Positions 51,680-63,108 of a stretch of DNA of 64,000 nucleotides are shown piece after piece. The notes beneath the pieces were generated by a model, which was not told where the DNA came from, did no database searches, and was given only the letters and a program-made list of their open reading frames with translations. The stretch is from Pseudoips prasinana (lineage: Eukaryota; Arthropoda; Insecta; Lepidoptera; Nolidae). The first letter of the stretch is position 1. Each line of letters opens with the position of its first letter. Made by a program: the position numbers and the translations under genes. The stretch spans positions 30,912,001 through 30,976,000 of the forward strand of contig OX621247.1 in the NCBI GenBank assembly GCA_951640165.1, read 5' to 3'.

Positions 51680-53230
51680 TAAGAATATTATTTTAATATA
51701 AAAACCTCCGCCGTTAATTATAAATTACGCAAGCTGAAACTAGGTACAGTCAACAGCAAAAGTAGATGATCAAAATCGGATATTCAATACTAATTATCAT
51801 AAATTGCGACAAAATAGTGTGGTGGTGAAGAGTATCTAGTTGAAGGTGTGCGTGAGTGTTAAGTGTAAAAAATATTAACTAGTGAAAACTGCCGCCCAAT
51901 AGCATATAAACTCAAAACTCAGGTGCGATTTTGATCATCTACTTTTGCTGTTGACTGTACCAATAAGAATGAATGTGTTCAATTCCTTGCATTTAAATAA
52001 AACAAAGAGTCATCTAGTAACTAATTTATTGTCATAATAAATAAGAACATTGTAACAGTTATAAAAAAAGAAATATTTTGTACAGTCATATCACAAAATA
52101 AATGCTTAAGCATTGTATCGAGCCCTTGCAGTTGACGCCACTTCGACTTCCAAGACTCGAGGCAAGGAAACTAAGCGGTTTTTTATAATCTTTCAATGAA
52201 ACTTTGCTAACTTGCCAGATTTATATGGGTTAAGGTCTACATTGAAGTGCCGTCGACTTTAAATGTAGGAGAAAACGTACTAATATCTAATAAAGATGGT
52301 GTTTTGCTAAATAAATATACCGCTTTATGAAGGTACCTACATTAATACATAAAAGAATAACTAGACACATTTTGTTAAGAGTGTATATAGCTTTATTACA
52401 ATGTCAAAACCGCTTTATTAAATACACTGTATATATACATTTCTTTACAATTTAGCCAAAGCACAGTTATATATTTGCAAATATATTTTAATTAAAATGT
52501 TTGTTAAGTCTTTGGTTCCTATATATTATCATTTTAATTTGTATATTTTTTTTATTTAAATGGTTGTATTAGATATGTCAATAATGCCTATGAATTCTAA
52601 CGTCTAAAATATATATTTTTGTATTACTATATGCATATATACTACTTTTATTTATCACCATCAAACCCACTTACATCGGAATAAAATAATCAAGAATTTT
52701 AGCAGCCAAAATATATGAACTGTTAAGTGCATTCTATAAAAACTATCCCTGAAATATATTAAAACAACATTAAAAAGTACATTCATAATTATAACATCAT
52801 AATTTTAATGAAAAGAGTCTTCGAGCTGTACACATGTTTTATATACAAATTAAATTTATCTATTACACAGCTAACACATAATTTAATATAATCCTATCTC
52901 ATTATTCACATTGAATTATGAATGATTATTCGCTAGGCTGCTTTTCCATCACAAATGTGCGTGATAGAAGAAAGTTGAAATGAATGCGTAGCACTAAAAT
53001 GGTGAAGCTAAGCAGTGCAAGAAAACAACACGTTCTCTTGCAACGCTCTGAAGAACTTTGGGTAACATCACCTCGCAAATTCTCTCGCTATCTTTGTCTT
53101 CGCTATGTTTAAACTCCATCGCTCATTTCCGGAGGAAACGCAGCATTATCTATTTAGACCCACCATTACCTAACGTTCTAAGCCTAGCTCAGCACAACTG
53201 TAATGGGAAATGGAAGAACGCGAGGAATTT
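51680..53230. other. No recognised gene
   Basis: AT-rich sequence. About 51745-51780 and 51930-51965 carry an inverted pair (ACAGTCAACAGCAAAAGTAG against CTACTTTTGCTGTTGACTGT), marking a roughly 220-bp foldback element that may be TA-flanked. The rest to 52900 shows no feature. Confidence 0.45.
51745..51960. mobile_element. Foldback MITE, ~215 bp
   Basis: ACAGTCAACAGCAAAAGTAG at the left and CTACTTTTGCTGTTGACTGT at the right are perfect complements and extend through GATGATCAAAATCG / CGATTTTGATCATC. TA dinucleotides adjoin both ends (GGTACAG, CTGTACC). Confidence 0.8.
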
Positions 53231-53237
53231 GAATATA

Positions 53238-53366
53238 CAGACGCCAGCACATCCAGCTATCTCAATCTGTTTCTTTTATACATTTTGAACTTTATCACAT
53301 AACATAAGGTTCACTTCCTATTGGGGAAATTTGACAGATTGGGGTAGCTTGATGTGCTGGCGTCTG
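53238..53366 (+). mobile_element. MITE family CAGACGCCAGCAC, copy D (129 bp)
   Basis: The ends CAGACGCCAGCACATCCAGC and GATGTGCTGGCGTCTG with flanking TA. The surrounding sequence forms its own inverted pair (CGCTATCTTTGT at 53089 against ACAAAGATAGCG at 53369), so the insertion lies in an older foldback. Confidence 0.9.
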
Positions 53367-53368
53367 TA

Positions 53369-54406
53369 CAAAGATAGCGATGTTTACGAGGTAATGTGCG
53401 CCAAAACTCGTGTGAAGTAAACGAGTGTTTTTCTAACACCGCTCAGATACCACCTTTTCAGTCCCTGCGCATTCAGACATAGTAGGAACATTTGAGGACG
53501 CACAAACGCGTCATCGCAAATGAATGACTATACAATATACATATTTCACGGTAAATTGGTACTCGGCCCGGAAAAAATAGACCGTAAGAAACCTGTTCTA
53601 ATTGGGCTTATACCTAGCCATCACTCAGTGGACATTGAGTGTCGAGCGAGTAAGACAAAGCGTCAAAATATGACTGTTTCAAAGTCAGTGCATAACGTAG
53701 TAAGAACTAAGACGACACAACATTGGAATGTGATTAGAACGTAGAACGAACGGACCGAGAACAGAGCAACGTTAGAACGATTATAAGTCAGAATAACTGA
53801 GGATACGCAACGGAAACGTGACGGGACGTGACGCTCGCAGGGCAGGTAGTTGACAATCCCTTTTTTCCATCATGCACACTCAGCAAAGAAGGATTGAAGA
53901 TTTTTGTAGTTTCATAATGAACCACTGAGTAAACGTACATTTTGTGCCAAGAAAATACTTTGAATTGCTGTTCTATAAGTATTTTATTGAAGAAAAACCG
54001 CATACCATGCTAGTTGAAGGCGTCAACGTCAGCCCTGCGGGCCAAATGGTGTATTGCATTAGCCGCGTACCTTTTACAGCCTACGCTCATTACTTTTTCA
54101 AACTAGGTAATAACGTAATTTTTGTAAGGTAACTTTTCAAGAATAGCAGCGTAAAAAGCGTTCTTCGAATAACACGTCAAGGGTGTATGACAATCTCTTG
54201 CCGCGAGCTTTCGACGCCGTAATTTATGCAGACGCACATTCGCGTCCGTTATGTCACGTCCCTAGTTACTCTAAATAACTTTAATAATATGGTTATATTC
54301 TGAAGCTTTGTCTTAGCCTGGCAGTATTTAGATATTCGCCATCGCTACTGGATAATCCAGTTTTGTTGGACCATTTTTAGATGATGTAATTCTGTTATAC
54401 CGATAT
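53369..54406. other. No recognised gene
   Basis: Mixed sequence with chance ORFs at 53520 and 53944 and no recognised domains. The part nearest 54406 is probably the 3' untranslated region of the minus-strand gene. Confidence 0.4.
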
Positions 54407-54488
54407 TTATTTGCTAGTAGATTTCTTGTACGCAATACCAGCAACGGCAGCTACAGCCAACGCCAGGAGCGCCCATTTCCACCAGTTA
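54407..54488 (-). CDS. Tail-anchor gene, terminal exon
   Basis: The acceptor TTTTTTTCAG begins an 82-nt exon entered in phase 2, encoding NWWKWALLALAVAAVAGIAY then KKSTSK and TAA. Entered in phase 0 it starts with TAA, which matters for the nested THAP gene. Confidence 0.7.
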
Positions 54489-57400
54489 CTGAAAAAAAGA
54501 ATATGCTTAGACTCTACTCAGAATTTAAAAATGGTAAATTAATATTTGAGCTTAATTTACTCTTTTCGTGGTGAGTGTCTCAGTGGAGATTAGACGTATC
54601 TTTTAGTGGTCTAAACTGACACAACCGGACATGTAAAGCACAGAACGGTATTAACATTTTTTTTTGGAAATACAGACTTGCCGAGGAGTTGACGTTCAAA
54701 CGGAAATTTTATATACTTTATGATGAGGAGTATCCGAATATTTTTACTAATTTTTTTCGTAAATTTCAACAAATATCAGTTTTCGAATTTTTTCTCGTTC
54801 TGTTGGACATTTCTGGTTCAGTTTTTTTTTTTATAATAACTAATTAGCACACCCTAAAAGTATGGTTTATATAATCATTGCAGAACTGACTTAGAATTTT
54901 TTCGAAAGTCAAAATTAGGGTTTGAGCTGAGGACTCATAAATTTTCAAAGTATCGAAAAAACGCAAAATACATGGACGTAACGAACATACATGGGGGTGA
55001 TTCGGATACTCCTCATCATGAAGTATCTAAATTTTTCGTTTGAACGTCAACTCCTCGGCCACCCTGTTTATGAGTACCTATTTATAGCACAAGATATTAT
55101 TTTATAATATAATTAAAGACGCGAACGAGATAGTGCGTAAATTCTGGGACTTATTATATCCACCTTAAAGCATTGAGTTAAATAACTAGAGAAGCAAACC
55201 TCATTATGGCGAGTCGCAAAAAGTGTAACCACTAGTCAACATTGACGACGTAGCTTTGAAACCACTAGACATTTTAAAGTAAACATATATCTGTCTTACT
55301 TACACCGGTCGCTATGACAATACCGTCGCTTGGATTAGACAAAGACAAACGCAAAATAAGCATCGGCCGGTTGGGGTTGCTTACCATATAAAAATTCCCC
55401 AAAAAATATATTTTAAATCAAGATTATTTTATTACAAATTATAAAATAAATTATTTAAAGTAAGTATTTCTTATTAAATGAAGTAAGCATGACTTATACA
55501 ATAAAAAACAGCTTTTGTTTCAATATTTTTTTATTATACCAAAAAATCGAATGTTGGATTATAATTACAAATGAAGTTTCCAAAATGGTGAAAAGGATGG
55601 AATGGATACAAAAGCATATTTAAATGTGGAAACTGATGAAGAAATGCATTACATATTATTATTATATCAGAATATATAACAAATTTAAAATCATTACCAA
55701 GAAAACAAAAGAAGAAGAAGAACATGACGTTTCATCATTACAGATGGATCAATCTTTTTGTTAATGAATGCGTTTTTTTTACAGATATATCAAAATAAGA
55801 TTATACTACCAAAGCTTAATGTTTACTTTAAATAACAAAATAAACAATGAACGACAAATATTGCTTCAAACTTTTTACAAAGTGGTGTATCAATAATATA
55901 ATTTGTTATAGATTTAAAATATATTTAAATGTATTTCTAATATTTCTTTGTACGAAACTAGTAAACAAAAATCAAACTCCGGTATGAAATGTCAGCTTTG
56001 TATACAGTTGCCTTTTAGACTCCTTTTTGTAATTTTGGCTGAATAATTTACTTTCATGATACAATCTTATTTTCAAGTATTTATAAATAATTAAAAAAAA
56101 ACGCCACGTGCTACACAATTTAGTTTGAGTTGTATTAAAGCAGTTTGTGGCTGTGGGAATTTTATAAGAAGTATTTAACCTTTACTTACAACAAGCATTG
56201 GAATTGCTTCATTAGACAAATAAACACGGCCACAATCGCTTTTAGGTCCTAGTTTGTCTTGATCCCGGAAGTACTTCAAACAAATAACAGACGATTTAGT
56301 CGGTTGCCAATCAGTCTGTTTTCTCAGCAATCTAATAACTTCCACCCACTTCTCACGGCGTGATGCATCTTTTGGTATACTGCAATTATAATATATTGGT
56401 TATAAAAAAATACTAGACAATTGATTATTACCCACTTAAATTAATTATTTATATTTAATTAAAAAACAGAGGTAACAACGTTACGTATTCCATAAATTAC
56501 AAATTCCCCCAATATTGTGGGAAAAGTAACCTATGTTTTAGTGGTAACACTGAACCTTAAATAGAATATTTAATGTTTTAATTCAATTTTGGCGTCATTT
56601 ACGTTAATATCAATACATAAACAATTAACTTACGTGTGGAAAGTAATTGCGCTTGATGTGTGATGTTTTTGCGCCCTTGAATCGCATTCTTTAACTACGC
56701 ATTTACCCATTTTTCTCTTGGTTGAACACGGTTCGCGTCTCACTAAGCACTGAACTGACATTAGCTGCACATAGGGCTGTGGCCTTATGTGGGGTGGTTA
56801 CGCATTGGCGCGGTAATTGCTAATCTAGTAGTTTATATCAATGCCTTAAAGTCTCAAAAAGGAGTCTGAGATAAGTTTAACTAAACTGTAACAAATGTAC
56901 ATTTATTTTGTAACTAAATTCATTTACAAACATATTTTTACATTTATGAATTTTCTACTTTACTAACTAAACTTACTTTAATCTTTAAATCCAATCTAAT
57001 AACAAAATCAATGCAATCTTTAGAGTTCGGTATTCCAATATCTCAATTTAATTAACTTGTTTTGGAATACCTAATTCTAAAGATATCATTAACATTATTT
57101 CTAGGCCAAGTGGCTCATTTAGTTACTATTATATTCGGCTTGGCTTTATCTAATATAATTAAAGGTTCTAATCATAATACGTCGATCATTTCATCATATG
57201 GCTTGGCTCTCCTTGCCTAGAGTCTTTATAAACCGCCCATAGAAATGAAGAGGTAAACCCGAACAAACTTGGGTGAGAAATGTTTAGCATTTGAAAATAA
57301 TATTACTGTTCTAAAAAAACATATAACCTACTTAACCTTTCATCGAAAAATTATTCGTATAATATTTACCACCCCATTTTAAACTCTATGCTGTTGTAAT

Positions 57401-60400
57401 AAGAGCTACTATTACCTATTATGGGGCCTTGAGAACAAATTTCGATAATTGTTTCTTTATTCGGTCATAGGTAATGCATTCGAGATGGTCTGAACTCACC
57501 ACTTCTGAGTCAGGGTCAACCGGCTAGGTTGACCCTGACTCAGAAGTGGTGAGTTCGATCTCCATCCAGGGCAAATCTTTGTGTGATGAGTAGGTACGAT
57601 TATTTGTTCTGTGTCTGGGAGTAATTTATCTATAATATGTATTTATTTAGAGATATATAAGATGTTTATCCGTCTGGTTGCCAAGGTACAGGCTCTGCCC
57701 AGTTTGACCAAATTGAAGTATCTTAATTTTCCCACGATATTCATTGATTTATTATTATATATCTATTTATAAAGTAGATTATATGTTTTTAAAACAGTAA
57801 ATATGCAACAGAATAATAATTAATAGTATTAAATTATTTCTATTTCTTTTTGAAAACAATCAGCGCTTTATATAGTTACGGGAAAAATCAATGACACAGT
57901 AGTTCTCGTACCTGTTGATTCATGTTAAGATTCTTTCGACCATCTGCTACATACTGTCGTTACAGAAGAATATTGTATTTAAATTACAAATAACCACTAC
58001 ACAATAAAATACTAACATAATATACAATAACATGCTACAGCATAACGTTGGAAAAGTATACAGGCCATTTAAAACAATAACTTTAATAATGTGTTGTGTC
58101 ATGGCCATAACCGAAAATAACACTCGTTCTGATTACGAAAATCTAGCCCTAAATTCAAAACCTACTTTAGCCACATTTAACATAAAATTACCATATTAAC
58201 ATAGAATAATTTTACATAAAATTCCAACTTTGTCTAATTAATAGACAGCATTATATTTTTCTTAAAAAAAATCCATTTCCAACGTTAATCCAAACTTGTA
58301 ATACAGTAGATGCCGCTTATTTTAACATCGCTCTAATGACAACCCTATTAAAGAAGTCATAAGTCATATTTCCATACAAATTGTGACGTTATTTACATTT
58401 GAATTAATGATAATGATGACATTGCTTACGGCAATGTAGTTCAACAATAGATTCAAGAAGGAAATTACATGCACGAGTTTAATATCCAACACATGTTTCA
58501 GTCGTCCTTGGATTCTCAAGCGATTTTAACTCATCGACTGTTCCAATTCATCAATTGAACTGCATCCAGCAAACTGGAAGGCATAACAGTGGACGCCCTT
58601 CGGCTGATATGATGATGATTATAGTAACGCGGGCAGGTAGAAGCAGGTATAATGTCATATTGCGTAGGAAATATATTGATCTAGTCTGTAAAGCCACGGA
58701 GGAAAACATGTGTATAGAAAAACAGCAGCTAATAATCTCGTAAGCCATTCTCATAAATATTTTTAATTCTCCTGATCATGTTGATGGAATTTTACGAATT
58801 TATAAATTGAAATTAGCTGAATCAAATTTTAACAATCATATATGATTATCTTTCAGGCTTTATTTTATAGCCAACCATTTCATTAAGTTGATTTTACGAG
58901 CATGTGAAGTATTTCTAATAATGTTACATGAACCAAACTTGGTACCCTCGTATGTTACCGCCAAAATGATACACATGACCTCTGATATTTTGTTGAAATG
59001 ACTATTCCTAGATTAGAGTAGTGAAAAGAAAGAAACATCAGTTAATAAAAAAATCTCATTAAAATTTCAACCTGGTTAGTAAATGCATTTCTCCATTAAA
59101 TTCACACATCGATGTCATAATAAACGGCACTAACTGTACAAATAAAATAATAAGAAAAAATAAAAAATCAACCTTTGCGTATCAGGAGGAGGCGGTCTAC
59201 ACTCACGTCCTAGCCTTAAAAGTAAATACATTACACTTTTAGCCCGTTTTCCTCTTAAACATAAAAATAAAGCTTAAATCCAAATTATATTACAGAGGGT
59301 TCCAAAGATACGAGTTACAATCTAATGACATAGAATACAAATGGGCACAGCGAGAGTAATTTTTATTAATAATACACTTATATACAATATCCCGAAAAAG
59401 ATGCGACTTAAATCTATTGATTACCCACCCAATCGACAAATGTTCCTTATATTAGACATCGTTTTAATGACGGCACCCGACATCAGATTAAAAGTAAACA
59501 TACTATGGAATTATTTTTTTATTAAACTTAACAAGTTTTTAATTATCGTAAGGGAAAACGGGCACAAAGTCTACCTACATAACAAGGTACACAAACTACA
59601 TTGAATACAAACTAACAACATAATAACTAAAGAGATTACAAGTGTCAACTGTTGAAATAAGATATTAAATGTTAAAAACCTTCCGCCATCTTCACGGGGC
59701 CTTTTATTGTAAAAGAAAAGAAAAAAATACATTAAAACAAAAATAGTACATCAGTCTTATAAAACGTTTCAGTACCCGTTTAGAGACTCCGAAACAAATT
59801 ACTGTCAGTATTTAAATCACAAAAAGACAAAAGGTTATAATCAAATAGCTGAAGTAATTGTGGAAAAATAAGCACGTAATTTTTAAATAAGGCGTCAATC
59901 AAACAAACCAAAATGAATATGAGTTTATGTAAGTTATTAGGGCCCATCATTTAAAAACGCTAAATGTAAAATGTAATTTTAAAAAGTATTGTTATCAAAG
60001 ATATTTATTATTTTATAAGCAGTAAAAGTAAAGTTTTAGTGAATTTTTTAATTTTGATATAGCTAACTTTATGATTTTGGTAAAAGTTTTAATTTTGACA
60101 AAGTTTACTTTAAGATTTTAGTAAAAGTTTTAATTTTGATACAGTTACAGTTACCTTTAAAATTTTAGTAAAAGTTTTAATTTTGACAACGTTAAGTTTA
60201 AGATTTTAGTAAAAGGTTTAGTTTTGAATCGGCTTCTGGGGGACTGTACCTATTCTGTTATCTTTTTTCAAACATTCTTGATGAAGGAATCTGAACAACA
60301 CGAGTAGGGACGCTAATTTGATATAACATTGTAAAGGTTCCTACTAGACAGCTATTTGACCAAATCTTTTGTGTGGGACATAATTTTTTGAGCAGTAGGT

Positions 60401-61819
60401 ATGTTTCGAATTTATTGCTTTTGAATTTTATAACAACGAAAGGGTAAGTCGTGTAAGATTAAACTTTCAATTAAAAAAATAAAAATTAACCTTTCGCACG
60501 GAACGACCACGGCATTTACCCTCGGCTCTATTCGAGGATCACATGGCGCTCTATATTCGGATTTCGGTGGTGATTTTCTGTCACAATAACCAGTATAATT
60601 AATACTTTTTAAAATCGTTGTATAATTTTTCACTCTACACTACTAAAATGTATACTTTACGAAATAAAATAAACAAATAATTTATGACTTCTTATGTAGT
60701 TTAATTATGTGTCAAATGATTAAACCATGTGATCTCCTATTGACACAGAAATTTTGTTTAGATTTCTGCGTTATTTGTAAACCGCTTTTGATAAATATTT
60801 TTTAATCGATAGGTAACGCTTTTGGATTGGTTCCCATATAAAATGAAGTTGAAAAATAGTTGAAGCCGGTTTTATCACATATTGTATGCCTGATAAAATA
60901 TAGCATTTATTTTTTAATTTTAAAATGAACATAAATTGCTGCAATACATTGTATCAATAGCAAAAAACATGGTTTATAAATATTGATTTTTTTTATTCGA
61001 GTGCCATATCATATTCTAAACGGCAAAAGCAAAAAAATATTAAAATAAACAAAAATGTTCACTAATTAATGGTGCTATGTTAAGTGCGCTGGATTTGGAT
61101 TCACAGTCGATACACATCGTATATTGCTCTCACAATGACCATATTCCACGAGTCATCAACATCAGCCAAATTACGTCCACTGCTGGACAAAAGCCTCCCC
61201 AAAGAATGGGGGGATATGCCATAATCGCCACGCTTCGCCGACGGTTTGGCGACCACAGTTTGATGGTCACAGTTCACAGAAAAACGCCGCGGCCCGTTCT
61301 GTGGTACGTACTCCGTCGGATGGATTTCTACGCCCTCCACGGGATGAGATAGGGCTATGATATTCTTCGCCGTCACCACACAGCGCGACGAGTATTGACT
61401 GACAAAGAAATTCCCGCGCACCTCACATTGCACTAAAAATATCTATCAAGTTTGTGCTCACAACTCATGCCGGATACCATACCAGGTAATTTTTTATAGT
61501 AATATGACTTTGCTACAATAATGAAAAGAACATTATCCCGTTAATCCGCAGTGAAAGCCTCCTAGGCTAACTGTAAACATCAAGTAATAAAAGCAACTGT
61601 ATACTACTGTATCTGAATTACTATCTAATAACACTATTTGTTTTCCCTTTCGATAAAAAAAAACATACTAAGTTACAAATAACTAGTGTTACCACGAAAT
61701 TTTAATAATTCCCGTCTGACCTGTTTGGGGAGCCGTCAAAAGTGCGCCATGATTTCTCACTGCGTCCACTGTGCGCACTTGTACCTGACTGGGGACTTGA
61801 GCAACAAGGTGCATTCGTA
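54407..61819 (-). CDS. Partial gene: Pro/Ser-rich protein with C-terminal membrane anchor
   Basis: Four minus-strand exons share the same phase (all junctions phase 2): 61721-61819, 60491-60577, 59173-59214 and 54407-54488. Joined they give about 102 residues: a Ser/Gly/Arg-rich part (SAHSGRSEKSWRTFDGSPN), a basic Pro-rich part (KSPPKSEYRAPCDPRIEP), then RECRPPPPDTQ and the tail NWWKWALLALAVAAVAGIAY plus a short basic end. One hydrophobic segment directly before the C terminus is typical of tail-anchored membrane proteins or of the end of a type of single-pass protein. The start lies upstream of 61819, probably outside the window. I do not recognise the family. A THAP-domain gene is nested in the last intron on the same strand. 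Confidence 0.55.
54673..55066. mobile_element. TIR element, ~394 bp
   Basis: Long inverted ends: GCCGAGGAGTTGACGTTCAA and ATGATGAGGAGTATCCGAAT at the left recur complemented at the right; the right tip reads CCACCCTGT and the left CAGACTTG. TA precedes the left end. It has no ORF and is probably a Tc1/mariner-type MITE, in the last intron of the tail-anchor gene. Confidence 0.8.
55080..56185. other. Intronic AT-rich sequence, nothing recognised
   Basis: No coding exon or repeat was recognised. If the THAP gene has a further exon of its own it could lie here, but none stands out. Confidence 0.4.
56190..56379 (-). CDS. THAP gene exon 2
   Basis: 190 nt between ATTGCAG and GTAAGTAAA. It encodes the conserved KWVEVI tryptophan, ICLKYF and AIPMLV. 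Confidence 0.85.
56190..56710 (-). CDS. THAP-domain protein (DNA-binding zinc finger), nested gene
   Basis: Two exons join in phase 2: 56634-56710 (ATG start) and 56190-56379. They encode MGKCVVKECDSRAQKHH, then FHTIPKDASRREKWVEVIRL, later SSVICLKYF, and the AVPTIF-like box as EAIPMLV. This is a THAP domain of about 89 residues, a C2CH zinc module binding DNA, also found in P-element transposase. C4, C9 and C59 are present; the final ligand position (C-x2-H) is Tyr62. The next exon is unclear: splicing from 56190 to the exon at 54488 in phase 0 would meet TAA at once, giving a THAP-only protein. Two TCAGT motifs lie 40-60 bp upstream of the ATG. Confidence 0.8.
56634..56710 (-). CDS. THAP gene exon 1
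   Basis: ATG at 56708-56710 in the context GAGAAAAATGG, 77 nt, donor GTAAGTT, phase 2. It encodes the first two zinc ligands (C4, C9). Confidence 0.8.
57492..57556. repeat. Perfect 30-bp hairpin in a SINE head
   Basis: The arms 57492-57521 and 57527-57556 are exact complements with a 5-nt loop (GGCTA); the stem includes CACCACTTCTGAGTCAGG. The right arm is the tRNA-like head of the SINE that follows. Confidence 0.92.
57527..57715 (+). repeat. tRNA-derived SINE, family B variant
   Basis: The B box GTGAGTTCGATCTCC, ATCTTTGTGTGATGAGTAGG, a TGTGTCTGGGAG block and GTACAGGCTCTGCCCAGTTT. Confidence 0.75.
57720..59170. other. No recognised gene (intron of tail-anchor gene)
   Basis: AT-rich sequence. 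Around 58570-58622 there is a short RTE tail (CAGTGGACGCCCTTCGGCTG with ATGATGATGATT). Confidence 0.5.
59173..59214 (-). CDS. Tail-anchor gene, 42-nt exon
   Basis: The acceptor TACTTTTAAG and donor GTTGATTT bound 42 nt, phase 2 to 2, encoding LGRECRPPPPDTQ. The donor context resembles that of exon 60491. Confidence 0.5.
60000..60225. repeat. Degenerate 41-47-bp tandem repeat
   Basis: Four to five units of the type GATTTTAGTAAAAGTTTTAA then TTTTGACAAAGTT, at about 60073, 60114, 60161 and 60202. A loosely similar reverse pattern (ACTTTTATCTA) is at 63565-63615. Confidence 0.7.
60491..60577 (-). CDS. Tail-anchor gene, exon
   Basis: The acceptor TTGTGACAG and donor GTTAATTT bound 87 nt, phase 2 to 2, encoding KSPPKSEYRAPCDPRIEPRV and VVVPCE. 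The composition is clearly coding against the AT-rich background. Confidence 0.6.
61155..61380 (-). repeat. Dispersed repeat family D with RTE-like tail
   Basis: On the minus strand: GGCGAAGAATATCATAGCCC, TCCCGTGGAGGGCGTAG, GCGTGGCGATTATGGCATAT and a tail CCAGCAGTGGACGTAATTTG. It is the best copy in the window. Confidence 0.7.
61721..61819 (-). CDS. Tail-anchor gene, upstream exon
   Basis: A long T-run and acceptor (TTTTTTCATAG) begin a 99-nt exon, phase 2 to 2, donor GTCAGAC (weak). It encodes TNAPCCSSPQSGTSAHSGR and SWRTFDGSPN. Confidence 0.45.
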
Positions 61820-62082
61820 CTATGAAAAAAAAACATTAAATAATAAAAATAATAAAATAAAGAAAGCATATAACCTGCTTGCGTTACATTCGACGCAGTC
61901 ATAGTGGTATGGCGAACTGTATAAGAAAAAACATAATAAATAACAACACAAACATACAAAACAATACCACGAAAATGTATTAATAGATCATTTGAATGCG
62001 TATTGAGAAAGAAATACACAAAAATACCTACCTCTGAAAAAATAGGGATCCTGGTCGAAATTTTGGCGGAGGCTTGTCTCTA

Positions 62083-63108
62083 CAGTCTATTTTTCTTTAC
62101 TTGTCATATTTGGTAAACCAACACTACTCGGTACGAAAATCACTAGTTTCTTCATCAGTCACGCACTTTTAGTTAGGCATGAACATCTTGATTGTTGGAA
62201 GAAACACATACTATATAAATAACACCAAAAACTGCTTCAAATTAACCATCCAAACACATTAATTCTCTTAAAATCAAAATAATATCAGAATCCATTTCCA
62301 CAGATTAAAAATTATATTGGCAATTTGACATTTCAAAATGCTAGTTTGTCTTTGGAACTTAGACAAGGGAAAAGGGAATGAATGATTCTGACCAGTGTGA
62401 ACTGTATAATTTTAATGTAAAAAACTAAATAATAACGCAGAATGTTTATATATATATATATATCAAGTTATGTGTGTATGGTAATGTAAGGCATTATTTT
62501 TAAAAACTAACGTTTTTGTTGTAACTGGTCGTAGACTAAAAGTATTATTTGCCAAGTGAAATTTTAAAAAAATAATAAACCTTTTAAAATGGCTGAAGTC
62601 AAGGAGTTACTAAAAGAAGGCCAAATTGGTACGATGTCTTGGAATAATTGTATAAATCATATAAAAAAAGAGGATAAAATGATGCAGCTTGACGGACTTT
62701 TAGATGCTGCAACAGATGCACCTACCCAGGGTTTCATTATACACGTGTCAGAATCGGAAGACTCAAGAAGTGAAGATACATGTAGTGAATCAAATTAATA
62801 AATAAATTAAAAATAGCTTTTTGTTTTATTTTTTATATAGGCCAAAGATATATTTCAGGAATTATTTCTGTGATTAAGATAATGTGTGATATTCTGGCAG
62901 CTTACAACAAAATTATCAACGCTAATTTATTCCCAGGGACATAACTAAAATTTATTTGTTAGGAAATCCTACATTACAAAAATCATTCGGTTACAGCTGT
63001 ATGAATTCGTTCAGTCCTTCATTCATATAATTTCCCAACTCTATCATTTTTGGTTACCAGTACGCTATATTTGTTTACCAAATAAGACAAGTAAGGAAAA
63101 ATAGACTG
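62083..63108 (+). mobile_element. Pogo/Tigger-like DNA element, 1026 bp
   Basis: The ends CAGTCTATTTTTCTTTACTT and its near-complement at 63073-63108 form about 36-bp inverted repeats with two mismatches; TA flanks both sides (62081, 63109). CAGT termini at TA sites suit pogo-group elements. Only a short ORF remains, so it is a deletion derivative of a larger element. Confidence 0.8.
62589..62795 (+). CDS. Likely C-terminal remnant of a pogo/Tigger transposase (69 aa)
   Basis: The frame reads MAEVKELLKEGQIGTMSWNN, CINHIKKEDKM, later TQGFIIHVSESEDS and an acidic end before TAA. A tryptophan-containing helix followed by FIIHV and an acidic serine-rich tail is how pogo/Tigger-group transposases commonly end; this assignment rests on style and on the flanking CAGT termini. 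No catalytic residues remain. AATAAA follows at 62801. Confidence 0.5.

Noticed and set aside
53520..54132. Short plus-strand ORFs as genes
   Set aside because: There is no start context, splice support or domain; lengths are within chance for this composition.
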